From assembly GCF_014648175.1 (NCBI RefSeq), contig NZ_BMQP01000001.1, positions 124,001 to 188,000 on the forward strand: DNA of 64,000 bases, read 5' to 3'. Positions 23,898 to 31,118 of the stretch are shown here, in pieces. Every line of letters begins with the position of its first letter. Positions within the stretch are counted from its first letter, which is position 1. The notes under the pieces were generated by a model. That model was not told the DNA's origin, did not search any database, and was given only the letters and a program-made list of their open reading frames with translations. Position numbers and translations under genes: made by a program. This stretch comes from Planobispora rosea. Lineage in GTDB: Bacteria > Actinomycetota > Actinomycetes > Streptosporangiales > Streptosporangiaceae.

Positions 23898-25010
23898 TCA
23901 GCGGGCGATGGCGGTGCGGTCCCTGCCCAGGTGGTGGCCCCGCGCGTCGTTCACCGTGCCCGGCGTGCTCGCCTCCGCGACCTCCCCGGAGACCTCGACG
24001 GCGATGGTGATCGGGGTGAGCGCCTTGAGCGACTGCTGGATGCGGGACTTCCACATGGGGTTGTCGATGAGACTTTCCCGGTTGAACGCCACCGTCAAGG
24101 TGACGGCGTCGAGCGTGCCCTGGCGCGAGACGCCGAGCTCCCAGCCGGACACCCCGTCGATCCTGCCCATCGCCCTGCGGACGCGCTCCAGGGAGAGCCA
24201 GACTCCGCGCACCAGCACGTGGTCGCCGACGGTGTGCCCGGGTGCGGGGATCGCGTCCCCGGCGGGCACCCGGGCCACCTGCCCGGTCCGCAGCACGGTG
24301 TCGCCGCCGGTGTCACCTCCGGCGTCACCGCCGACGACGACCAGCTCGGCCAGCCCCCCGGCGTACGGCGGGGTCAGCAGCTCGTCCTTCTCCAATGAGG
24401 CCAGGGCGAGCGACCCCGGCGCGAGCGGGGTGAGCGGTTCCGTCTCCGAGGATCTCCAGCCCAGCGGCGCCGCGGTGAACGGGGAGCAGTAGACCTCCGT
24501 GACCTGCGCGTCGAACTCGGAGGCGAGGTGGTCCATGGTCCGCCGGGACGCGATCTCACCGGTCAGCACGATGCGCCGCAGTCCCAGGTCCAGCGGGTCG
24601 AGCAGGAACTCCAGGTGCAGCCGGGCCAGCAGGTCCATCGCGCCGGTGGGTGTGATGACCAGGGTCGTGGCCCCCAGCGTCTCCAGCGTGTGGTGCAGCC
24701 GGAGCCGCCCGCGGGGACCGACCGAGGCCGCCGCCTCCGCGACCTCCGCCGCGGCGTGCGCCCACTGCGGCCCGGCCAGCTCGCCGTCCCCCGACAGCGC
24801 CACCACGACCCGGTCCGACGGCCCCACGCCCGCCGCCCGCAGCGCCGCGGTGAAGGCTCCGGCCGTCCCGGCAGGGTCGCCCGGCACGGCGCTGTCGCCG
24901 TCCGGGGAGACGAGCAGGAGCCCCGTCGCGGTACGGCCCGCGGCGGCCAGGTCGCTCCGGGTCCGCCAGGTCGCCGGGGTCGCGGTCGGGGTCGGGGTCG
25001 GGGTCGTCAC
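23898..25010 (-). CDS. PaaK-like adenylate-forming protein lacking a P-loop
   Basis: A 370-residue protein that starts at GTG 25010, overlapping the LLM stop (GTGA). The N-terminus is a TPTPTPTATP tract. From about residue 85 it resembles phenylacetate-CoA ligase: TLVITPTGAMDLLARLH, LRRIVLTGEIASRR, EVYCSPFTAAPLGW, then a C-terminal AMP-binding_C_2-like domain (GDHVLVRGVWLSLERVRRAM). The Thr/Ser/Gly-rich ATP loop expected of PaaK is not found and the protein is ~60 residues short. It may be a non-catalytic partner or a divergent ligase. The intact FadD follows 18 nt downstream. Confidence 0.72.
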   Translation of the reverse strand: MTTPTPTPTATPATWRTRSDLAAAGRTATGLLLVSPDGDSAVPGDPAGTAGAFTAALRAAGVGPSDRVVVALSGDGELAGPQWAHAAAEVAEAAASVGPRGRLRLHHTLETLGATTLVITPTGAMDLLARLHLEFLLDPLDLGLRRIVLTGEIASRRTMDHLASEFDAQVTEVYCSPFTAAPLGWRSSETEPLTPLAPGSLALASLEKDELLTPPYAGGLAELVVVGGDAGGDTGGDTVLRTGQVARVPAGDAIPAPGHTVGDHVLVRGVWLSLERVRRAMGRIDGVSGWELGVSRQGTLDAVTLTVAFNRESLIDNPMWKSRIQQSLKALTPITIAVEVSGEVAEASTPGTVNDARGHHLGRDRTAIAR

Positions 25011-26074
25011 TTCATCACCTCAGTCATGAACAGCCGCATCGACGCGCAGACGTGCTCGTGCGCCAGACCGCCCACCTGCGCCTGGAGGATCAGGTCGGTG
25101 GCGCCGGCCTCGGCGATCCGGGCGGCGGCCTTGCGCGACCCCTCGACGTCGTCGACCACCACCATGTGGTGCTCGCGGAGCGTGGCCATGGCCTCCTCCG
25201 GCGGCAGGCCGGCGGCGAGCTGGCCGAGGACCTTGTGGGTGGCGTGCCGGGCGTCGTAGTAGTCGGGCGGGGTGACCAGGTTGACCTGGCGCCTGATGTA
25301 CCAGAGCACGGGGTCGGCGGCGATCTCGATCGCCTCCTCGCGGGTCCGCCCCACGAACCAGGGGATCATCAGCGCGATCCGCCGGGTCTCAGGATCGAAG
25401 CCGTTGTCGGCCAGGCACCGCTTGTACCGGGCGATGTCCTCGGCGACGTCGTCGAGGCCCTTGAGCATCGTCATGCCGAGCAGGTTGTAGCCGCGCCTGG
25501 CCGCGGCGAGGTAGCCCTCCAGGGAGGTGGAGGCCACCCACACGGGCGGGTGCGGGACCTGCGCGGGACGGGGGTAGACCGCGACGCCGGGGATCTCGAA
25601 GAACTCGTTCGACCGGCTGACCGGCTCGCCGTCGGCGTTCCAGATCGCCAGCGTCGCCTCCAGGGAGTCCTCCCAGATCTGCCGCGACTTCTCGAACGGC
25701 CGCTGGAACGCCTGGTACTCCAGCGGGGACGCGCCCCGGCCGGTGCCGAACTCCACCCGGCCGCCGGACAGGACGTCGAGTGTCGCGACGCGCTCGGCGG
25801 TGCGGATCGGGGACTGGAAGGGCAGCAGGACCACGCCGAGACCCAGGTGGATCCGCTCAGTCCGCTGGGAGGCGGCCGCCAGGACCAGGTCGGGGGCGGA
25901 GGAATGGGAGAAGCCACGGGTGAAGTGGTGCTCGACGAACCAGGCGGTGTCGTAGCCCAGCTGGTCGCCCAGGACCACCTGGTCGACCACGTTACGGAAC
26001 GCGCGCTGCTCGACCTCGCGGGAACGCCCGCGGACCTCCAGTTCGTATCCCAGGCTGATCCGTAGGGACGTCAT
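25007..26074 (-). CDS. LLM-class flavin-dependent monooxygenase
   Basis: A 355-residue bacterial-luciferase-fold protein from ATG 26074, with GGAGG 7 nt upstream. Key parts are GYDTAWFVEHHFTRGFSHSS near 40-59, LGLGVVLLPFQSPIRTAE, GRVEFGTGRG near 107 and PVWVASTSLEGYLAAARRG near 178. FMN-dependent members need a separate reductase; the flavin reductase at 10962 shares the same operator type. It is the first gene of a leftward operon with the PaaK-like protein, FadD, degenerate ligase and FprA-like reductase. The operator at 26125 lies 51 bp upstream. Confidence 0.92.
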   Translation of the reverse strand: MTSLRISLGYELEVRGRSREVEQRAFRNVVDQVVLGDQLGYDTAWFVEHHFTRGFSHSSAPDLVLAAASQRTERIHLGLGVVLLPFQSPIRTAERVATLDVLSGGRVEFGTGRGASPLEYQAFQRPFEKSRQIWEDSLEATLAIWNADGEPVSRSNEFFEIPGVAVYPRPAQVPHPPVWVASTSLEGYLAAARRGYNLLGMTMLKGLDDVAEDIARYKRCLADNGFDPETRRIALMIPWFVGRTREEAIEIAADPVLWYIRRQVNLVTPPDYYDARHATHKVLGQLAAGLPPEEAMATLREHHMVVVDDVEGSRKAAARIAEAGATDLILQAQVGGLAHEHVCASMRLFMTEVMK

Positions 26075-26124
26075 CCACGCCTCCGTTGTGTCACGTCGAT
26101 CCCCGGTCGCGGGCTCTTATTTAA

Positions 26125-26140
26125 CCAAGCGCTCGCTTGG
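26125..26140. promoter_or_regulatory. Shared palindromic operator, copy 3 (LLM operon)
   Basis: CCAAGCGCTCGCTTGG differs from the copies at 11694 and 11774 by one base and is more symmetric (CCAAGCG/CGCTTGG). It sits 51-66 bp before the LLM start, in a locally AT-richer promoter region. Confidence 0.75.
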
Positions 26141-26281
26141 CGAGATTACCAGCCGGGTGCAACCGCAACAAGCCGACCGCCCCGGGGCCGCCTGCTCCGA
26201 GAGGGCGGGTTCAGGTGAGGCTGGAGCGAAGAAGCGGCAAAGAGGGGGACGTGCCCCCCTGAAGGTGGGACGCTCCCAGTC

Positions 26282-26746
26282 ATGAGGGGACTGCGCAGAG
26301 GACGCGCGACGATCGCGACCGACGAGATCCAGATCCAGCTGGCCGGTGCGCGCCGCTTCGAGGCCCTGGGCCGGGTGATGGCCGCGCTCGCCTGCGACGC
26401 CGAGCTGATGGGGACCTGCTCCGACCTGACGTGGTGGCGGGGGGCCGACCACGGCTGGCACATCGAGTGGCGCGAGGGCCTGTACGCCTCCGAGGTCGCC
26501 GACACCCTGGCCGCCCACGTCCGCGAGCCGGACCACTGCGTGCCCCTGGTCGCCCCGGCCGGGCCGGTCACCGCCGGGACCGCCGTCCTGGACGTGATGG
26601 GCGTCCGCTTCGTCCTGCGGGCCGTCGACCCCCTCGGCCGCGCCCGCCTGCACACCCGCCCCGCCCCCTGGCGCCTGGCCGACGCCCTCGACACCACCCG
26701 CCCCCCGGCCGCCCGGCGCCCCTGGGAGGACCTCATCGGCGGCTGA
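26282..26746 (+). CDS. Hypothetical protein
   Basis: A 154-residue cytosolic protein from ATG 26282. It opens with a basic stretch, followed by an alternating alpha/beta-like sequence (ARRFEALGRVMAALACDAEL, DLTWWRGADHGWHIEWREG, VLDVMGVRFVLRAVDPLGRARLHTR) and a Pro/Arg-rich tail. No family is recognised. It is divergent from the LLM operon, and operator copy 3 could act on it too. The ribosome site is weak. Codon use fits a real gene. Confidence 0.6.
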   Translation: MRGLRRGRATIATDEIQIQLAGARRFEALGRVMAALACDAELMGTCSDLTWWRGADHGWHIEWREGLYASEVADTLAAHVREPDHCVPLVAPAGPVTAGTAVLDVMGVRFVLRAVDPLGRARLHTRPAPWRLADALDTTRPPAARRPWEDLIGG

Positions 26747-26839
26747 GACCGCCGCGGCCGTCTCTTCTCCGCAGAACCGGCATATGCCCGGTACGACATA
26801 AACGCACCTCAATAGGTCTGTAGCCGCGCTACCGTCCCA

Positions 26840-26885
26840 TTCCAGGGGAAAGTGAACGACCCTTCCAGGGGAAAGCGAACGACCG
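26840..26885. repeat. Two 23-bp direct repeats before the broken SARP gene
   Basis: The unit ttccaggggaaagYgaacga continues with ccc or ccg and occurs at 26840-26862 and 26863-26885 with one internal difference. It immediately precedes the decayed SARP-type regulator. SARP proteins bind direct repeats spaced by helical turns, so this is probably the old operator/promoter. Confidence 0.6.
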
Positions 26886-26899
26886 AACCGGGGTGGAAA

Positions 26900-27380
26900 G
26901 TAGCGCTGTGCGTCAACGTGCCGGGGCCGATGACGGCCGAGGCCGACGGGGAGACAGTCGTGCTGGGCGGGCCCAAGCAGCGGGCCGTGCTGGCGCCGTA
27001 CTGCTGGCCGCCCGGGGGGAGGCGGTGTCGGCGGAGGGGATCGTCGCCGCCGTCTGGGGCGACGGTGACACCTCCCTGACCTCCACCCTGCACGCCTACG
27101 TCGCCAAGTTGCGCAGATACCCTTCGCGGCACCGGAGACGGCCCGGCTGCAAGGGCTGCGCCGGACGGCCGGGGAGAACCTCTTCGGCACGCAGCCGGCC
27201 GCGGGCCGGCACACCGAGATCGTGGGGGGACCTGGAGAAGTACGTCGTCGAGCAGCCGCTGAGCGAGCGCGGCTGGGAGATGCTGGCCGGCAACCGGCTG
27301 GTGACGCTCACCGGGCCGGGCGGCATCGGCAAGACCCGGCTGGCGCTGGAGGCCGCCCATGCGCGGCGCGACGGCGACGG
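26900..27380 (+). pseudogene. Decayed SARP/NB-ARC transcriptional regulator
   Basis: Pieces of one protein appear in two frames. LGGPKQRAVLAP, the hallmark of the SARP N-terminal winged helix, lies in one frame up to ~26995. It continues in the next frame as VLLAARGEAVSAEGIVAAVW and STLHAYVAKLRR. The bacterial transcriptional-activator domain is then mostly missing. LEKYVVEQPLSERGWEML (its remnant) and RLVTLTGPGGIGKTRLALE (NB-ARC P-loop, ~27292-27350) follow. The gene breaks off against the convergent acyl-CoA dehydrogenase. A frameshift plus deletions make it non-functional. Confidence 0.7.
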
Positions 27381-27467
27381 GCCGTGGCCGGCCGAGCAGG
27401 TACGGTGCGCGCTCCCGGCCGAGGAGGTCCTGCACGCCTGCTGCGCCGGGGACGGCGGGGCGTTCCC

Positions 27468-28439
27468 TCACAGGCCGGCGGCGGAGGCCAGCCGGGCGCG
27501 GTGGGCGTGGGGCGGGCCGAAGAGCTGGGCGTCGGCGGTGGCGCGCTTGAAGTAGCGGTGGGCGGAGTGCTCCCAGGTGATGCCGGTGCCGCCGTGGATC
27601 TGGATGTTCTCGCCGGCGACGGCGAGATAGGCCTCCGTGCAGTAGGAGCCGGCGACGGCGGCGGCGACGGGGAGGTCCCCGGGGAGGGCGCGGGCGGCGG
27701 CCAGGGCGGCGGACCGGGCGGACTCGACCAGCAGGAGCATGTCGGCGAGCTTGTGCTTGACGGCCTGGAAGGACCCGATGGGGCGGCCGAACTGGTGGCG
27801 CCCGGCCGCGTGGGCGGTGGCCGTCTCCAGGCAGCGCGCGGCGCCGCCGGTCTGCTCGGCGGCGAGGCCGGTGATCCCCAGGTCGCGGACCCGGGCGGCG
27901 GCGGCGCCGTCACCGGCGGGCCGGGCCGGAACGGCGTCGAAGGTCAGCGTGGCGAGCGGGCGGGTCGGGTCCAGGGTCGTGTGCGGTGTGCGGGAGGAGG
28001 GGACGGCCTCGACCAGTTCCCCGCCGGCGAACGCCAGCACCACCTCGGCGTCCAGCGCGTGGCGGGCGGTGCCGGTGAGCCGCCCGCCGGTCAGCGTCAG
28101 GTCGGCGTCGCCGGGGAGCAGGACGGTCGCGGTGCGGGAGCCGTCGGCGATGCCGGGCAGCAGGCGGGCCATCGCCGCCGGGTCGCCGCCCGCCTTGAGC
28201 GCCTCGGCGGCGAGCACGACGGTGGGCAGGTAGGGGTACGGCGTCAGCGCGCGGCCCAGTTCCTCGCAGACGACGGCGACCTCCGCCATGCCGCAGCCCG
28301 CTCCGCCGTACTCCTCGGGAACGGCGAGGCCCGCCACCCCGAGCTCGGCGGCGAACCGGCCCCAGGGCGCGTCCGGGCGTTCGGCCAGGAAGGAGCGGAC
28401 GGCGTCGCGGAGGGCGGCCTGCTCCTCGGTGAGGCTCAT
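27468..28439 (-). CDS. Acyl-CoA dehydrogenase, second type
   Basis: About 323 residues. It has the N-terminal MSLTEEQAALRDAVRSFLAE, GLAVPEEYGGAGCGMAEVAVV, the C-terminal GRHQFGRPIGSFQAVKHKLAD and the terminal IHGGTGITWEHSAHRYFKRA. It is shorter than usual in the middle beta-domain. This type often forms alpha2beta2 heterotetramers with a second subunit such as the one at 9769. GTG 28454 with TATCAT a few bases upstream could give a leaderless start. Operator copy 4 lies 29-44 bp upstream of the ATG, which places it in the same regulon. Confidence 0.88.
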   Translation of the reverse strand: MSLTEEQAALRDAVRSFLAERPDAPWGRFAAELGVAGLAVPEEYGGAGCGMAEVAVVCEELGRALTPYPYLPTVVLAAEALKAGGDPAAMARLLPGIADGSRTATVLLPGDADLTLTGGRLTGTARHALDAEVVLAFAGGELVEAVPSSRTPHTTLDPTRPLATLTFDAVPARPAGDGAAAARVRDLGITGLAAEQTGGAARCLETATAHAAGRHQFGRPIGSFQAVKHKLADMLLLVESARSAALAAARALPGDLPVAAAVAGSYCTEAYLAVAGENIQIHGGTGITWEHSAHRYFKRATADAQLFGPPHAHRARLASAAGL

Positions 28440-28467
28440 GTCGGCGGGGTCCACGGAGAGATGATAA

Positions 28468-28483
28468 CCAAGCGCTAGCTTGT
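28468..28483. promoter_or_regulatory. Shared palindromic operator, copy 4 (second acyl-CoA dehydrogenase)
   Basis: CCAAGCGCTAGCTTGT matches the other three copies except at the centre and the last base. It lies just upstream of the acyl-CoA dehydrogenase start on the minus strand, and the divergent membrane-protein gene begins 67 bp to its right. Confidence 0.7.
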
Positions 28484-28549
28484 TTTGGGTGATTTGAATA
28501 TTTTTGTGCATCTTTGCAGGTCATATATGCTCCGGGTGGCCACAGTCGG

Positions 28550-29050
28550 ATGCGAATCGGGGGATCGGCGGCTTTGGTTGGACAGAACGACACGCTTGAC
28601 TTCCTTGCGGGGGAACGCAGGGAGCGGGCGATCCTGCGCCACATGGTGCTCTCGCTCGTCGGGGGGCTGGCGGTCGGCGCCCTGGGCGAGGTGCTCTCGC
28701 ACCGGGCGGACGCGCTGCACGCCGTCTACGACCCCTACGCCCACCTGCTGCTGACGGCCCTCGTGGGGTGGACCGCCGCCGGGTTCGGCTGGGCGGTGCT
28801 GGGCAGCGCGCTGGCCGCGCTCGGCCCGGTCATCTCCACGCTGGGCGCGACCTTCTTCGCGCCGGAGAGCCACTACCCCCATCTGGGCGCCGACGGCATG
28901 GAGCTGAACCTGACCCTCTTGGCCCTCACCTCCTTCGGCACGCTTGCGCACGTCGTCAGGAGCGTCCGGCGTTCACGACGGGACTCCGGCGGCGGCCGTC
29001 CCGGCGGGCGGCGCCCTAATGGCAGGCGGTCGCCCCGTCCGAGTCGATAA
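28550..29050 (+). CDS. Hypothetical membrane protein
   Basis: About 166 residues with three or four predicted spans (HMVLSLVGGLAVGALGEVL, AHLLLTALVGWTAAGFGWAVLG, LAALGPVISTLGATFFA, LTLLALTSFGTLAHVV), followed by a basic Arg/Gly/Pro cytoplasmic tail. No family is recognised. The start is uncertain: the ATG at 28550 lacks a clear ribosome site, and an in-frame ATG at 28514 would begin inside the operator/promoter region. The tail ends 70 bp before proS. Confidence 0.6.
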   Translation: MRIGGSAALVGQNDTLDFLAGERRERAILRHMVLSLVGGLAVGALGEVLSHRADALHAVYDPYAHLLLTALVGWTAAGFGWAVLGSALAALGPVISTLGATFFAPESHYPHLGADGMELNLTLLALTSFGTLAHVVRSVRRSRRDSGGGRPGGRRPNGRRSPRPSR

Positions 29051-29051
29051 C

Positions 29052-29081
29052 CTGTAGGGCGACAATCTGTAGGGCGGCAAT
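29052..29081. repeat. 15-bp tandem duplication upstream of proS
   Basis: ctgtagggcgacaat and ctgtagggcggcaat lie in tandem, 40-70 bp before the proS start. The copies differ by one base. They may be promoter-proximal or part of the 5' leader. Confidence 0.6.
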
Positions 29082-29121
29082 CCCTGTCGTCCCCGCCCGT
29101 CCCCGCTAGCGAGGAGTAGCC

Positions 29122-30864
29122 GTGCTGCTGCGCATGTCGTCGTTGTTTCTTCGAACGCTGAGGGACGACCCGGCAGACGCGGAGGTCCCGAGCCACAAGC
29201 TGCTCGTCCGCGCCGGCTACGTCCGCCGCGTCGCGCCCGGCGTCTACTCCTGGCTGCCGCTCGGCAAGCTGGTCCTGGAGAACGTCACGCGCATCGTGCG
29301 CGAGGAGATGAACCGCATGGGCGCCCAGGAGGTGCTCTTCCCCGCGCTCCTGCCCCGGGAGTACTACGAGGCCACCGGCCGCTGGACGGAGTACGGCGAC
29401 ACGCTCTTCCGCCTCAAGGACCGCAAGGGCGCCGACTACCTGCTGGGTCCCACCCACGAAGAGATGTTCACCGACATGGTCAAGGGAGAATACTCCTCCT
29501 ACAAGGACTACCCGGTGACCCTCTACCAGATCCAGACGAAGTACCGCGACGAGGCCCGCCCCCGGGCCGGCATCCTGCGCGGCCGGGAGTTCGTCATGAA
29601 GGACTCCTACTCCTTCGACCTGGACGACGACGGCCTCAAGCGCTCCTACGAGCAGCACCGCGAGGCCTACATCCGGACCTTCGACCGGCTCGGGCTCACC
29701 TACAAGATCTGCTTCGCCACCTCCGGGGCGATGGGCGGCTCGGCGTCGGAGGAGTTCCTCGCCCCGGCCGCGACCGGCGAGGACACCTTCGTGGCCTGCC
29801 ACCACTGCGGCTACGCGGCCAACGCCGAGGCGGTCACCACTCCCGCGCCCGCCGCGCCCGCGGGCGAGCACCCGGCCCTGCGGGTGCTGGACACCCCCGA
29901 CACCCCGACCATCGAGTCGCTGGTGGCCCACGTCAACGAGCGCCACGGCCTGAACGTCACCGCCGCCGACACGCTCAAGAACGTCGTGGTCAAGGTCGCC
30001 ACGCCCGGCTCGGACAAGACCGAGGTCCTGGTCATCGGCGTGCCCGGCGACCGCGAGATCGACTTCAAGCGGCTGGAGGCCTCCCTGGCCCCCGGCGAGC
30101 CCGCCATCTTCGAGGCCGAGGACTTCGCCAGGCACCCGGGCCTGGTGCGCGGCTACATCGGCCCCCAGGTCCTCAAGGGCCTGGGCATCCGTTATCTCGT
30201 CGACCCCCGGGTCGTCGCCGGCACCTCCTGGGTCACCGGCGCCAACGAGCCCGGCAAGCACGCCGTGAACGTGGTCGCCGGGCGCGACTTCGTCGCCGAC
30301 GGCACCATCGAGGCCGCCGAGGTCCGCGCCGGGGACGACTGCCCCGCGTGCGGCTCCCCGCTCTCCATCGACCGCGGCATCGAGATCGGCCACATCTTCC
30401 AGCTCGGACGCAAGTACGCCGACGCCGCCAAGCTCGACGCCCTCGGCCCGGACGGCAAGCCGGTCCGCATCACCATGGGCTCGTACGGCATCGGCGTCTC
30501 GCGGGCGGTGGCGGTCCTCGTCGAGCAGAAGCACGACGAGCTGGGCCTGGTGTGGCCCCGCGAGGTCGCCCCGGCCGACGTGCACATCGTGGGCACCGGC
30601 AAGGAGAACCAGATCGAGGCGGCTCTCCAGCTCGCCGAGGAGCTCCAGGCCCGCGGCGTGCGCGTCCTGGTGGACGACCGCGCCGGGGTCTCCCCGGGGG
30701 TGAAGTTCAAGGACGCGGAGCTGCTCGGCATGCCGACCATCGTGGTGATCGGCCGGGGTCTCGCCCAGGGCGTCGCCGAACTGCGCGACCGGGTCACCGG
30801 GGCCAAGCAGGAGGTCCCGATCGCCGAGGCGGCCGACCGGGTCGAGGCCGCCTGCCGCGCCTGA
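29122..30864 (+). CDS. proS: Prolyl-tRNA synthetase
   Basis: A 580-residue class II aminoacyl-tRNA synthetase of the bacterial (E. coli-like) type, charging tRNA-Pro. The catalytic core has motif 1 around [21 protein letters not shown] near 113, motif 2 [23 protein letters not shown] near 136-158 and motif 3 [11 protein letters not shown] near 448. An editing (YbaK-like INS) domain occupies roughly 225-400, and an anticodon-binding domain forms the last ~100 residues. GTG 29122 has gaggag 5 nt upstream; ATG 29134 is possible. A strong terminator follows. Confidence 0.97.
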   Translation: MLLRMSSLFLRTLRDDPADAEVPSHKLLVRAGYVRRVAPGVYSWLPLGKLVLENVTRIVREEMNRMGAQEVLFPALLPREYYEATGRWTEYGDTLFRLKDRKGADYLLGPTHEEMFTDMVKGEYSSYKDYPVTLYQIQTKYRDEARPRAGILRGREFVMKDSYSFDLDDDGLKRSYEQHREAYIRTFDRLGLTYKICFATSGAMGGSASEEFLAPAATGEDTFVACHHCGYAANAEAVTTPAPAAPAGEHPALRVLDTPDTPTIESLVAHVNERHGLNVTAADTLKNVVVKVATPGSDKTEVLVIGVPGDREIDFKRLEASLAPGEPAIFEAEDFARHPGLVRGYIGPQVLKGLGIRYLVDPRVVAGTSWVTGANEPGKHAVNVVAGRDFVADGTIEAAEVRAGDDCPACGSPLSIDRGIEIGHIFQLGRKYADAAKLDALGPDGKPVRITMGSYGIGVSRAVAVLVEQKHDELGLVWPREVAPADVHIVGTGKENQIEAALQLAEELQARGVRVLVDDRAGVSPGVKFKDAELLGMPTIVVIGRGLAQGVAELRDRVTGAKQEVPIAEAADRVEAACRA

Positions 30865-30895
30865 CCGGTCCGTACGGTCACCGCCCGAACGACAG

Positions 30896-30928
30896 ATGAG
30901 CGGCCCGCCGGGACGGCGGGCCGCTCAT
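30896..30928 (+). terminator. proS terminator
   Basis: A perfect 14-bp stem, atgagcggcccgcc with ggcgggccgctcat, and a 5-nt loop begin 31 nt after the proS stop. Confidence 0.8.
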
Positions 30929-30947
30929 CGGCGTGCCCGGGTGCGGA

Positions 30948-30986
30948 GCGGCTGCACGGAGCGGCTGCACGGAGCGGCTGCACGGA
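30948..30986. repeat. Three exact 13-bp tandem repeats
   Basis: gcggctgcacgga occurs three times without mismatch, between the proS terminator and the chemoreceptor promoter region. The next bases begin a fourth, partial copy. The function is unknown; copy number may vary between strains. Confidence 0.85.
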
Positions 30987-31118
30987 GCGGGGAGGAACCG
31001 GCCGGCTGTTTTGGCTCAGCTTTCCGGAAAGTTTTCCGATACGGGGAGTCGAGGCGGACAGGAAGGGGGCCTTCCGGGTCCTGTCCCCGGCCGGACCCTT
31101 ATCGGAACAGGACTTTCA

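Noticed and set aside
22359-24398. 679-codon plus-strand frame across the FadD and PaaK-like genes
   Set aside because: Shadow frame with no recognisable fold and no start signal.
29051-29121. T-box or other riboswitch before proS
   Set aside because: The leader is too short, with no T-box sequence or specifier stem; only a 15-bp duplication is present.
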